Positions 24,916 through 33,150 of a stretch of 39,993 nucleotides of DNA are shown piece after piece. Position 1 is the first letter of the stretch. Each line of letters begins with the position of its first letter. The position numbers and the translations under genes were made by a program. The DNA comes from Bacteroidota bacterium. Its GTDB lineage: Bacteria; Bacteroidota; Bacteroidia; Chitinophagales; Saprospiraceae. The notes under the pieces were generated by a model. It did no database searches. It saw nothing but the letters and a program-made list of their open reading frames with translations, and was not told the origin of the DNA. Location of the stretch: positions 1 to 39,993 of the forward strand of contig JAFMBH010000030.1 in NCBI GenBank assembly GCA_017858735.1, given 5' to 3'.

Positions 24916-26160
24916 TTAGACCGTCTTCCCATTTGTTTTCAACAAAAGGCTACTATCTCCGAAGCTCAAAAACCTAAATTTATTTTCCAACGCGTACTTA
25001 TAAATTTTTTTCCAATCCTCTCCTACCCAAGCTGCTATAAGGAACAACAGGGTACTTTTAGGCTGGTGAAAATTTGTAATTATACCAGAAATAACTTTGA
25101 AATGATAGCCGGGTACAATCATTAGTTTGGTTTCCCCCTCTAACCAACTCAGGTTATATTGTTCCATAAGTTGAATAATTTGCAAAAGAGCATCTTGTAG
25201 TGACAAACTTTTTTGACTGAGGTAAGGCTCCCATTGCGAAACCGAAAGAAAAGCTTCTGATTTTTCAGTTAGATTGTTACCATACCAATAAATGCTTTCG
25301 AGGCTTCTCAAACTAGTAGTACCTACGGCGATGATAGGTTGTTGATTAAGGCTGGCTGAAGCTAATGTTTCCAGACTTTTTTGTGAAACCCGAATCTGTT
25401 CTTTATGCATAATGTGCTCCGAAATATGCTCAACTTTGATGGGTTTAAATGTACCGGCACCAACGTGGAGGGTAAGAAACACAAAAGTTACCCCTTTTTC
25501 CCTGAGCTCTTTCAGCACATCTTCTGTAAAGTGTAAACCAGCCGTTGGCGCTGCCACAGAACCTTCTGCTTTTGCATAAATGGTCTGATAATCCGTTTCA
25601 TCGTCAAACTCGACCTCTCTATTCAAATAGGGTGGAAGAGGAATTTGCCCAATGGCATCTAATAAATCGCCAAAAACCATATCGGACTCACTCTTCCAGG
25701 AGAAACGAACGAGAAAAGAATCATCAACCTGTTCCAATTTTTCTGCAAACAGCGTTACCGGAGATTCATTTATAGCCATATCGATAGACATTGGATTATC
25801 CTTCCAGCGTTTATTATTGCCAATCAAACATTTCCACACCACCTCATTTTTAGCATTTAAATTATCAAAATGAAGGGCAGGTAAAAAAGGATCTAAACAG
25901 AATATTTCTATTTTCGCACCCATGGGCGTTAAAAAAAATAGTCTGGCATGAATAACTTTCGTTTCATTAAAGACAAGCACTGCATTTGCAGGAATTACGT
26001 CAGGCAAATGGGTGAACTGAAAATCAGACATATCCCCATGATTATAGTACAATAATTTGGAATGATCACGAGGTGAAACAGGATGTAAGGCTATAAAATC
26101 ATTAGGTAAATTATAATCCAATAATTCTAAATGATCCAACCATTTAAGATCCATAACCAT
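24916..26160 (-). CDS. queA: QueA-type S-adenosylmethionine:tRNA ribosyltransferase-isomerase
   Basis: QueA transfers and isomerises the ribosyl part of SAM to preQ1-tRNA, forming epoxyqueuosine in tRNAs with GUN anticodons. The family signatures are present: HPVSPRDHSKLLYY (26-39), PPYLNR (176-181), APTAGLHFT (204-212) and LHVGAGTFKP (231-240), and the C-terminal end has KYALENKFRFLSFGDSSLL. At 414 residues it is longer than typical QueA (about 345), with extra length in the middle; Bacteroidota carry both a standard and a longer QueA-like paralogue, and this may be the latter, so the exact tRNA substrate is not certain. Starts at 26160 and 26154 (second ATG) are both possible. Confidence 0.85.
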   Translation of the reverse strand: MVMDLKWLDHLELLDYNLPNDFIALHPVSPRDHSKLLYYNHGDMSDFQFTHLPDVIPANAVLVFNETKVIHARLFFLTPMGAKIEIFCLDPFLPALHFDNLNAKNEVVWKCLIGNNKRWKDNPMSIDMAINESPVTLFAEKLEQVDDSFLVRFSWKSESDMVFGDLLDAIGQIPLPPYLNREVEFDDETDYQTIYAKAEGSVAAPTAGLHFTEDVLKELREKGVTFVFLTLHVGAGTFKPIKVEHISEHIMHKEQIRVSQKSLETLASASLNQQPIIAVGTTSLRSLESIYWYGNNLTEKSEAFLSVSQWEPYLSQKSLSLQDALLQIIQLMEQYNLSWLEGETKLMIVPGYHFKVISGIITNFHQPKSTLLFLIAAWVGEDWKKIYKYALENKFRFLSFGDSSLLLKTNGKTV

Positions 26161-26266
26161 ATTTTTAGGTACGAAATAAATAAATTTATAAATTCATTAC
26201 AAATAACTATATTTTAGATTAAACCTTTCCCGTTCAAAGCTATCAAAAGTAGTAAATGATTTAATA

Positions 26267-26824
26267 ATGACCATAAACTACTCCGATGAGCAACTTTGCA
26301 AAATGGCCAAGAACCCAAAGGAAAAAGAATGGGCATTCAAAATGATTTTAAAAATATATCAAAAACGCTTGTATGCCCTCATAAGAAGGATGGTTGGTAC
26401 ACATGAAGATACGGATGATATTTTACAAAATACCTTTTTAAAAGTCTATAAATACATCCATACTTTTGAAAATAAAAGTAGTTTATACACCTGGATTTAT
26501 AAGATTGCCCTAAATGAAACCTTTCGTTTTTTAGAACAACAAAAAATTCAAAAACGAATACATGAATCAGCCATCAGACATGCCAGTGAATCTTATTCAT
26601 TTGATATACAGTCATTTGAGGAAGAAAAAATATGGATATTGCTAAACGAAGGTATTGAATTACTACCCACACGTCAAAAATTAGTATTCAAATTGAGATA
26701 TTTTGAAAAAATGACCTATGCTGAAATGGCAGAAATTTTAAAAGTTACAGAAGGATCATTAAAAGCATCCTTTCATCATGCATTAGGCAAATTAAACGAA
26801 TTTATTAAAAAGAAAACCTTATGA
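26267..26824 (+). CDS. ECF-type RNA polymerase sigma factor
   Basis: 185 residues. Sigma-2 region at about 25-90 (YALIRRMVGTHEDTDDILQNTFLKVYKYI, then SSLYTWIYKIALNETFRFLEQ) and sigma-4 region at 128-180 (LLPTRQKLVFKLRYFEKMTYAEMAEIL, then EGSLKASFHHALGKL). No sigma-1 or sigma-3. Its last codons overlap the start of the next gene (ATGA), a membrane protein that is likely its anti-sigma factor. It lies back to back with queA over about 106 bases. The cue it responds to is not visible. Confidence 0.92.
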   Translation: MTINYSDEQLCKMAKNPKEKEWAFKMILKIYQKRLYALIRRMVGTHEDTDDILQNTFLKVYKYIHTFENKSSLYTWIYKIALNETFRFLEQQKIQKRIHESAIRHASESYSFDIQSFEEEKIWILLNEGIELLPTRQKLVFKLRYFEKMTYAEMAEILKVTEGSLKASFHHALGKLNEFIKKKTL

Positions 26825-27234
26825 AAGAGGAAAATAAAGAATGGGAAAAAGAGATAAGCCAAATTGCCCCATGGATACCATTAAAGGTTTCCACGCTACC
26901 TGGCGTTGAGGCTCCTAATGGATATTATGACGGTCTTGAAAAATCAATAGCTGAAAAAATAGCCAAAATTAGTTCGACAAACCGGCGAAGAAAATATGTC
27001 CGACCAATATTAGCCTCAGCGGCGGCATTTTTGTTGCTCTTCTCATTGGTAAAATTCTTTTGGATGGATCAGCGTGTTGATAAAAAGGAGACAGAATATA
27101 CCATTTATTCGCTTTCAACAGAAGAAGCGGCGCAATGGTTAAGTGAAGAAGCAGTCATTTCAGAGCTTGATATTCAATTATTTGCAGAAGAAATGACTTT
27201 AAACACAGTAGAAATAAAAACTAAAAACAAATAA
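26821..27234 (+). CDS. Probable membrane anti-sigma factor
   Basis: 137 residues. A cytoplasmic part of about 60 residues with APNGYYDGLEKSI (the PxGYFD-like segment seen in Bacteroidota anti-sigma-like proteins) precedes one transmembrane helix near 62-80 (PILASAAAFLLLFSLVKFF), and an outer part of about 55 acidic residues follows. No zinc-binding anti-sigma motif (HxxxCxxC) is present. Overlap with the sigma gene by 4 bases and the matching topology support an anti-sigma role, inferred from position. The next gene begins 1 base after the stop. Confidence 0.7.
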   Translation: MKEENKEWEKEISQIAPWIPLKVSTLPGVEAPNGYYDGLEKSIAEKIAKISSTNRRRKYVRPILASAAAFLLLFSLVKFFWMDQRVDKKETEYTIYSLSTEEAAQWLSEEAVISELDIQLFAEEMTLNTVEIKTKNK

Positions 27235-27235
27235 A

Positions 27236-27703
27236 ATGAAATTTAAAAACCGAATGTCTATGCTACTGATATTCACTATGTGTCTATCTGCACCGTTATC
27301 TGCTCAGAGACCAAATCCTTCCAGGAATTATCAACAACGGCCCAATACAGAAAGGGTAAAGGCCGTCAGAGTAGCCCTCCTTACGGAGAAAATGAGTCTG
27401 AGTACGGAGGAGGCTGAAAAATTTTGGCCCGTTTACAACGACTATGAAAAGGAACAAAAAATGATCAGGGAAAAATTTCAACCCAATAAAAACATCATGG
27501 GCTTAGATGATACTGCTGTTGAAAAACACCTGATGGGCTTACTTGATATGGAGGAAGAATTGGTAAAAATGAAGAAAAAATATTTTCAACAATTCAGTAA
27601 AATTATTGGCTATCGAAAAGTCGCCATATTAGCAAGAAGTGATCGTGAATTTTATCTGGCCATGATAGAAAGATTGAAAAATCAACCTAAAAGAGATAAC
27701 TAA
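27236..27703 (+). CDS. Secreted helical protein of the sigma operon
   Basis: 155 residues with a signal peptide (about 1-24, ending LSAQ). The mature protein is basic and mainly helical: VAVRVALLTEKMSL-type opening (ALLTEKMSLSTEEAEKFWPVYNDYEKE), then LMGLLDMEEELVKMKKKYFQQF and REFYLAMIERLK. It recalls the Spy/CpxP layout of small periplasmic stress proteins with LTxxQ-like repeats, but the repeats are not canonical. Third gene of the sigma/anti-sigma unit, so it may report envelope state to the anti-sigma factor; that is inferred. A terminator follows at 27711. Confidence 0.72.
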   Translation: MKFKNRMSMLLIFTMCLSAPLSAQRPNPSRNYQQRPNTERVKAVRVALLTEKMSLSTEEAEKFWPVYNDYEKEQKMIREKFQPNKNIMGLDDTAVEKHLMGLLDMEEELVKMKKKYFQQFSKIIGYRKVAILARSDREFYLAMIERLKNQPKRDN

Positions 27704-27710
27704 ATGATAG

Positions 27711-27740
27711 AAAAGAGCGGTAGAAATATCGCTCTTTTTT
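27711..27740 (+). terminator. Rho-independent terminator of the sigma operon
   Basis: AAAAGAGCGGTA (27711-27722) pairs with TATCGCTCTTTT (27727-27738), one G-T pair, around a GAAA tetraloop, followed by T. Starts 8 bases after the stop of the secreted protein gene. Confidence 0.88.
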
Positions 27741-27991
27741 ATTCAAATCTATTGAATTAGAACGTATTTAAATATAATCAAAAAAATAATAGTGATTAAA
27801 ATATAACATCAATACAAAACATATAATGATTTTTTATATACCACTATTTCACATATTTTTTTTTGTAACATAATATAAAACAGTCACTTAGATTTTTTCC
27901 GCTTTCTAATAAAAACATACCGTTTCGTTAATCGCTTCATTTTTTTTCATACGTTCGTTCAATATTTGGTTACAATATGCTTACATTTAAC
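27741..27991. other. AT-rich non-coding stretch
   Basis: About 250 bases of strongly AT-rich DNA between the sigma-operon terminator and the leader of the TPR gene. I see no gene, RNA or repeat in it. TACATTTA at 27982-27989 is one base from TAnnTTTG and could be the -7 element for the leader, but the nearest TTTG upstream (27965-27968) is only 13 bases away. Confidence 0.4.
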
Positions 27992-28080
27992 GAGCAATTT
28001 GCAGCACGTAGCTGATTGGGAGGCAATTTAGCTTTTAAATCCTTTGGTTTAATATAAGTGGAGGTTCGAAAGAACTGCTC
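27992..28080 (+). ncRNA. Candidate structured leader RNA of the TPR gene
   Basis: Paired by eye: a closing stem GAGCA (27992-27996)/TGCTC (28076-28080) surrounds three hairpins, AGCTGA/TTAGCT (28010-28015, 28028-28033), TTAAATCC/GGTTTAA with a bulged T (28035-28042, 28046-28052), and GTTC-GAAA-GAAC (28064-28075). The last stacks directly on the closing stem. It is less AT-rich than its surroundings and ends 18 bases before the ATG. It matches no riboswitch class that I recognise; a chance fold is possible. Confidence 0.3.
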
Positions 28081-28098
28081 ATTGCATTTGCGTAACCT

Positions 28099-29499
28099 AT
28101 GAACGACAAAGAAAAAATTAGTATTGAGCATTTAGTACAGGCTTATGATGCCTATGTTGAATGCGGCACGTCAAAAATGTGGGAAGAGAAAGAATTATTT
28201 TTACTTATGGATTATTTCGCTGTAGAGCGACAATATGAAAGAAGTTTAGAAATATGTGAAGAGGGAATTAATTATTTCCCTTATTCACTCACTTTTTATG
28301 TTAAAAAAGTAATTTATCTGCTTGAACTGAACAAAGTAGATGAGGTTAATGATGTGTTAGAGCATGTAAATGCTTTGTCCCCTGACAACGAAATAGTGAC
28401 TTTACTCCACGCCAGGTTACTATTTAAAACACATAATAACGAAGAGGCACTGAACTTAATTTCTACTTTAGAGGGTAAGTTAGATGAGATAAAAACTTGC
28501 GAAATGCTTCTTTTAAAGGCTAATATTCTGGAGGAAGAAGGGCAAGTTGAAGGTATTTTTCAGATTTTATCTCAAGCCGTATTTTTAGACCCATCAAACG
28601 AGGAAGCTATCGAATATTTTTGGGCATGGATAGAATCGTACAAAAAATATGAAGAGGGTATTTTAATATTTAGTAAAATACTTGATTTAAATTCTTACAA
28701 CGGATTGTCCTGGTATTATTTGGGATTATCTCAAGCTTATTTAGGAAATTACGACGAAGCGTTGGAAGCGTTGGAGTTTGCCTATTTATCTACCCCTACT
28801 TTGGAGATTGCTTACAGAGAATACGGCAATTTGTGTTTTGAATTAAAAAAGTTTCAAAAGGCTTTAGAAGCTTATGAAGAAATGATAGCCTTGTTTGTAT
28901 CTGATTCTGAGGTTTTAATGATGTGTGGGCAATGCTGTTTAGAACTTAATCAGGCACAAAAGTCATTGGCTTACTTCAGAAAAGCATTGCAATCTGACCC
29001 CATGAATGACGAGGTATTATACCATATTGGGGAGGTTTTCTTACAACATAAAGATTGGAAAAAGGCCATTTTATATTATAAAAGAGCTATTAATATTGAA
29101 GATCAACGAGAAGAATACTATTCTTCTATGGGCATTGCTTATCAGCAAATGGGTGATGAGGAAAAAGCTGAGTTCTGCTTTCAGGAGGCCGTAAATTTAG
29201 CTCCTTGTGAGAGTAAGTATTGGTTGTATTATCTGTCTTTTTTAATTCATGCCGATAGAAAACAAGAAGCTATTGAGCTGGCAAAAGCGGGTGAATTAGA
29301 AACAGAAGGTTCTACTATGATTTTTGCTCATATTGCTTGTTTATTGGCTGCCGGGCAAAGAAAGGAGGCTTTAATGATGCTTGGCGTAGCTTTAGAGGAA
29401 GATTATTCCACTCATACCGTATTATTCACCCTTTTACCCGACGTGGAAACTGACCCTGAAGTATCAGAAATGTTACAATATTATAGACCAGAATCCTAA
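28099..29499 (+). CDS. TPR-repeat protein
   Basis: 466 residues, no signal peptide, so probably cytoplasmic. TPR helices fill most of it; clear 34-residue units begin near 204 (SWYYLGLSQAYLGNYDEALE), 240, 274, 308 (VLYHIGEVFLQHKDWKKAI) and 342 (YYSSMGIAYQQMGDEEKAE). The first 100 residues, with a Cys and aromatic-rich stretch, form a distinct N-terminal helical region. TPR proteins are scaffolds; the partners are unknown. The gene has a long, possibly structured, leader (27992-28080) and its own terminator, so it is a single-gene unit. Confidence 0.88.
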   Translation: MNDKEKISIEHLVQAYDAYVECGTSKMWEEKELFLLMDYFAVERQYERSLEICEEGINYFPYSLTFYVKKVIYLLELNKVDEVNDVLEHVNALSPDNEIVTLLHARLLFKTHNNEEALNLISTLEGKLDEIKTCEMLLLKANILEEEGQVEGIFQILSQAVFLDPSNEEAIEYFWAWIESYKKYEEGILIFSKILDLNSYNGLSWYYLGLSQAYLGNYDEALEALEFAYLSTPTLEIAYREYGNLCFELKKFQKALEAYEEMIALFVSDSEVLMMCGQCCLELNQAQKSLAYFRKALQSDPMNDEVLYHIGEVFLQHKDWKKAILYYKRAINIEDQREEYYSSMGIAYQQMGDEEKAEFCFQEAVNLAPCESKYWLYYLSFLIHADRKQEAIELAKAGELETEGSTMIFAHIACLLAAGQRKEALMMLGVALEEDYSTHTVLFTLLPDVETDPEVSEMLQYYRPES

Positions 29500-29502
29500 A
29501 TA

Positions 29503-29537
29503 AAAAAGGATTAAAGAAAAAATCTTTAACCCTTTTT
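29503..29537. terminator. Bidirectional terminator between convergent genes
   Basis: AAAAAGGATTAAAGA (29503-29517) pairs with TCTTTAACCCTTTTT (29523-29537), one mismatch, five-base loop. T runs lie on both sides, so it can end the TPR transcript and the minus-strand operon that stops at 29582. Confidence 0.75.
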
Positions 29538-29581
29538 TTATTGAAAATTTCCCTTTTGAGAAAATTTTTGCGCTAAGAAAA

Positions 29582-30328
29582 TTAATCTAAGTGCGCGAAG
29601 CAAGCGGCACCGATGATACCCGCGTTATTTCTCAGTTTTGCTGGTTTAAGTTTTGTTTTCACATTTAAAAAGGGGCTAAAGAGATCGAAGTGTTTACTTA
29701 TGCCGCCGCCCAGGAAAATTTGATCTGGGTTTACTAACAAATCCATATAATTCAGATACTCATCGAATCGCTTCCCCCACTCTTCCCAATCCAGATTAAG
29801 TTCTTTTCGAATCCGGCTGGAGGCATAATGTTCTGCAATCATACCATGCATACGAACATGACCAAACTCAGTATTTGGCAACAACTTACCATCTAGAAAC
29901 AGAGCGCTACCCAATCCAGAACCAATGGTAATAAGAAGAACCACGCCTAACATATCTTTTCCGTGTCCATAATTCATTTCCGCTAAACCTGCTGCATCGG
30001 CATCATTGATAACACGAACCGGAAGATCAGTTGATTTTTCAAGAAATTTTTTGACATTCAGGCCATTCCAATTTTTGTCAATATTAGCAGCAGAATAAGC
30101 TGTACCCTTTTTAATTATACTGGGAAAGCCAACCCCTATCCGTTTTTTCCATTTAAAAGCTTTCACCAACTCCTTAAATGTTTCTGCTACAGCCTCGGGA
30201 GTAGCGGGATTTGGCGTTTCAAGCCTAATACGGTCTGAAACAAGAATACCCTTAGTACTATCAACGAGCGCCCCTTTAATACCAGAGGCTCCTACATCGA
30301 CACCTAATATAATATCAGCATTAGGCAT
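29582..30328 (-). CDS. ppgK: ROK-family polyphosphate-glucokinase-like kinase
   Basis: 248 residues, the usual length for PPGK, which phosphorylates glucose with polyphosphate (some also use ATP). Motifs: phosphate-1 ILGVDVGASGIKGA at about 7-20, KNWNGLNVK near 85-94, sugar-binding and catalytic VINDADAAGLAEMNYG (Asp109 or Asp111), phosphate-2 LITIGSGLGSALF, and KLLPNTEFGHVRMHG; the C-terminal NPDQIFLGGGISKHF matches this subgroup. The ROK zinc motif (CxCGxxGC) is absent, as in PPGKs. The last gene of the minus-strand row, 7 bases after the cyclophilin gene. Specificity for polyphosphate is inferred. Confidence 0.82.
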   Translation of the reverse strand: MPNADIILGVDVGASGIKGALVDSTKGILVSDRIRLETPNPATPEAVAETFKELVKAFKWKKRIGVGFPSIIKKGTAYSAANIDKNWNGLNVKKFLEKSTDLPVRVINDADAAGLAEMNYGHGKDMLGVVLLITIGSGLGSALFLDGKLLPNTEFGHVRMHGMIAEHYASSRIRKELNLDWEEWGKRFDEYLNYMDLLVNPDQIFLGGGISKHFDLFSPFLNVKTKLKPAKLRNNAGIIGAACFAHLD

Positions 30329-30335
30329 AAGCTGG

Positions 30336-31223
30336 CTATTTAATCAATTTTAAAGTCATCAACACATCTGAGACGGGTCTATCTGCCCCATCCTTTTGAA
30401 CTTTTGCTATTTTATCAATAACATCGAGCCCCTCTATTACTCTTCCAAAAACGGTATAATTATTATCTAATTGAGGGGTTCCACCCAGAGCAAGATATTC
30501 TTCTTTTTGTTTATCACCATATTTGAAACCATTACGAGACTCCATTATTTTCAAAGAATTCTCACTTACCGGAGCGCCATGAACGATATAAAACTGAGAG
30601 CCTGAAGATCTCATCTCAGGATTTGAAGGTCCGCCGGTTCGAGCCGCTGCAAGAGCACCTTTCACATGTACTAGTTGGTCGTTAAATTCAGCTGGAACAG
30701 TATAACCTGGGCTTCCCATACCTAAACGAGCGCCTTTTGCCGCATTTCTTGATTGAGGATCTCCCCCTTGAATCATAAAGCCATCGATGACCCTGTGAAA
30801 AAGCAGACTATCATAGTATGACTCCTCTACTAACTTCATAAAATTATCGCGATGCGCAGGGGTTTCGTCATATAATTTGATAACCATATCACCTAATGAG
30901 GTTGACAGGTGAATCAAACAATCTTCAGGTGCTTTAATCGTAATATTTTCCATACTTATTCGTTTTTTCTTTCCATTAAGTGCTGTCAGGCGAACCACAA
31001 AACTACCTGATGAATAAAATCTGTGTACAGGCATTGAATCAACTGATATACTTCCATCACCAAAATCCCAAAGGAAATCGGTTGCCTTTTTAGCCTCATT
31101 TTTGAAATGTATAGCCCCCGGCGCCACAGTATTCCCCTCCCAAGTAAATCTTGAAACAGGTCTGTTACAAGCAAAAGATGTTATCAACAGAAGAACCAGA
31201 AAAAAAACTGAAACATTATTCAT
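30336..31223 (-). CDS. Lipoprotein peptidyl-prolyl isomerase with N-terminal PKD domain
   Basis: 295 residues. The signal LLLITSFAC (Cys19) marks a probable lipoprotein. Residues about 20-95 form a PKD-like domain (WDFGDGS at 52-58, then VHRFYSSGSFVVRLTA), and about 100-293 a cyclophilin domain (FHRVIDGFMIQGGDP at 142-156, AARTGGPSNPEMRSSGSQFYI). Cyclophilins speed cis-trans isomerisation of prolyl bonds during protein folding; here the enzyme would act in the periplasm, on the inner or outer membrane. PKD domains bind proteins or sugars and could hold it near the cell surface. It is 68 bases after wecB and 7 before the kinase. Confidence 0.88.
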   Translation of the reverse strand: MNNVSVFFLVLLLITSFACNRPVSRFTWEGNTVAPGAIHFKNEAKKATDFLWDFGDGSISVDSMPVHRFYSSGSFVVRLTALNGKKKRISMENITIKAPEDCLIHLSTSLGDMVIKLYDETPAHRDNFMKLVEESYYDSLLFHRVIDGFMIQGGDPQSRNAAKGARLGMGSPGYTVPAEFNDQLVHVKGALAAARTGGPSNPEMRSSGSQFYIVHGAPVSENSLKIMESRNGFKYGDKQKEEYLALGGTPQLDNNYTVFGRVIEGLDVIDKIAKVQKDGADRPVSDVLMTLKLIK

Positions 31224-31291
31224 TTGGAGCGGAGTATAAAAAAGAACTTAAAGGTAATATAATATTAAGGAAAACAAATACTAAAAGGAGG

Positions 31292-32380
31292 CTAGGTTAA
31301 AAAATGATGTAAGGATTTGGTGATCAGAGATGCTGCATTTCCACCGCCGTAATAATCATTTATTTTTTCGAATTTTTGGTTAAGGGCTAATCTTACGGCA
31401 TTTGTAATCGCATCAAAATTAGCTCCTGTCAATTGGTTATAACCACCATTGACTAATTCCACCCATTCAGTTTGATCTCTTAAAGTCACGCAAAATTTAT
31501 TGAAAAAGTAGGCCTCTTTTTGTAATCCACCACTATCGGTAAGAACCAGCTGAGTATTTTCCAATAATTGAATCATATCAAAATAACCAACAGGATCGAT
31601 AGTAACGAATTCAGCTTTTAAATTCCTTTCAGACATTATTTTTTTTGTCCTGGGGTGAAGAGGAGCTATTACTTTTATTTCCCTGTTAATGGCATTCAAT
31701 GCCTGAACAATAGCGGATAGATTTTCAGGGACATCGGTATTTTCCTGTCTATGAAAAGTTACCAATATATAAGGTTCATTATTTAATTTAAGTTTATCAA
31801 GAACAGAAGATTTTTGATGAGCTATTTTCGAATAAAAAATAGCTGCATCCTGCATAACATCTCCTGTGAGTTCAATGCGGGAGGGTAAAGAACTGAAGCC
31901 CTCGGCCATTAAATTATCGATGGCAGTCTGGGTTGGACAAAATAATAAATCACTGATTCTATCGGTAAGAATTCTATTAATCTCTTCCGGCATATCCATA
32001 TTAAAACTTCTCAGGCCAGCCTCCACGTGAACCAAAGGGATTCTCAATTTTGAGGCGGCTAAAGCACCGGCCAGCGTGGAATTAGTATCGCCATAGACCA
32101 TAACGGCATCTGGCTTTTCCGATAATAACAGAGATTCTATGCCTTCCAGCATTCTACCCGTCATGGCACCATGAGTAAGACTATGGATAGCCAATTGAAA
32201 ATGCGGATTGGGGATAGACATTTCCGAAAAGAAAATATCTGACATATTAGCATCAAAATGTTGACCGGTATGTACTATTTTTTCCTCAAAATAGCCATCT
32301 TCCTTAATAACTCTTGACACAGCTGCAGCCTTAACAAATTGGGGTCGGGCCCCCACGATGGTCATAATACTTTTCGGCAT
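31292..32380 (-). CDS. wecB: UDP-N-acetylglucosamine 2-epimerase (non-hydrolysing)
   Basis: 362 residues. The enzyme converts UDP-GlcNAc to UDP-ManNAc, a sugar donor for capsules and exopolysaccharides. Visible: GARPQFVKAAAVS at the N-terminus, VYGDTNSTLAGALAA, HVEAGLRS, MPEEINR, TFHRQEN (catalytic His), and SGGLQKEAYFF. All catalytic positions of the family are present. The segment usually ending TERPE reads TEWVEL here, as in Bacteroidota. Cytoplasmic. It is the last dedicated sugar gene of the operon, 12 bases after the initiating transferase. ManNAc is likely one sugar of the product. Confidence 0.93.
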   Translation of the reverse strand: MPKSIMTIVGARPQFVKAAAVSRVIKEDGYFEEKIVHTGQHFDANMSDIFFSEMSIPNPHFQLAIHSLTHGAMTGRMLEGIESLLLSEKPDAVMVYGDTNSTLAGALAASKLRIPLVHVEAGLRSFNMDMPEEINRILTDRISDLLFCPTQTAIDNLMAEGFSSLPSRIELTGDVMQDAAIFYSKIAHQKSSVLDKLKLNNEPYILVTFHRQENTDVPENLSAIVQALNAINREIKVIAPLHPRTKKIMSERNLKAEFVTIDPVGYFDMIQLLENTQLVLTDSGGLQKEAYFFNKFCVTLRDQTEWVELVNGGYNQLTGANFDAITNAVRLALNQKFEKINDYYGGGNAASLITKSLHHFLT

Positions 32381-32392
32381 TAACCTGATTTT

Positions 32393-33133
32393 TTAAAATG
32401 TTTTAACGGGGAGCGAGGGAAACACGCGATAAATAAGTTGATTATTCGGTACAAATATAGCTAATCCGGTAAGCAATAAAATCATAAAATCGACATAAAA
32501 GGATTGATTTTCAAGGTACCAAAGTTCAAGTTCTCCTTTATGCGGAGCTATTTTTTGTTTGTACAAACTTATGGGGGAGACGGTTGGGTCAGATAAAATT
32601 TTGTCTTCATTTCTAAAAACGATAGAACCAACCCCTGTTATACCAGGCTTAACGGTATAGATTACATCTTTAATATGTTGGGGATAACAATCGAACTCAG
32701 ATTTATCCAAAGGTCTTGGACCGACGAAGCTCATATTCCCTATGAATACATTCCAAAGTTGGGGTAATTCATCAATTTTAAACTTTCTTAAAATTCTCCC
32801 AATAGGTGTAATACGTGGATCATTTCCAATAGTCATGGTACCAAAGGTCATATTATGACTATTGGGAATCATGGTTACAAATTTCAATATATTAAAAGGC
32901 TTTTGATTAAAACCAATCCTAGGCTTTGAGTACAAAACTTGTCCATTCAATACGAACAGAAGAAGCACGGTAAAAAGCAGCAAAGGGAACAAAAGAACGA
33001 GTAAAAAAGCAGCGAAAAAGGTATCAATAATCCATTTTCTTCCTGAATAGGAAGAATCTTTGTCAGGACGAGGAAATGTATGAAAATCCTTTTGTTTAAA
33101 ATCTGGAGGTTTACTATCCACGGGGAAAGGCAC
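32393..33133 (-). CDS. Initiating sugar-phosphate transferase (undecaprenyl-phosphate sugar transferase)
   Basis: 246 residues. A hydrophobic helix at about 33-58 (DTFFAAFLLVLLFPLLLFTVL) precedes the catalytic domain of the bacterial sugar transferase family: YSKPRIGFNQKPFNILKF, then KFKIDELPQLWNVFIGNMSFVGPRP and VKPGITG. The protein starts polysaccharide synthesis by moving a sugar 1-phosphate to undecaprenyl phosphate at the inner membrane. It has only this one N-terminal helix, like PglC-type enzymes, and lacks the multi-helix half of WbaP types. It sits in the exopolysaccharide operon (17-base gap upstream). Confidence 0.92.
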   Translation of the reverse strand: MPFPVDSKPPDFKQKDFHTFPRPDKDSSYSGRKWIIDTFFAAFLLVLLFPLLLFTVLLLFVLNGQVLYSKPRIGFNQKPFNILKFVTMIPNSHNMTFGTMTIGNDPRITPIGRILRKFKIDELPQLWNVFIGNMSFVGPRPLDKSEFDCYPQHIKDVIYTVKPGITGVGSIVFRNEDKILSDPTVSPISLYKQKIAPHKGELELWYLENQSFYVDFMILLLTGLAIFVPNNQLIYRVFPSLPVKTF

Positions 33134-33150
33134 TGTAATAAATTAAACCA

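Noticed and set aside
24897-24926. GACGG/CCGTC hairpin between the lipoprotein gene and queA
   Set aside because: It has a bulge, reaches into the queA coding end and is not followed by T runs on either strand, so it is not called a terminator.
26235-26242. TAGCTTTG on the minus strand as a queA promoter
   Set aside because: Exact -7 match without a -33 element at 17-23 bases.
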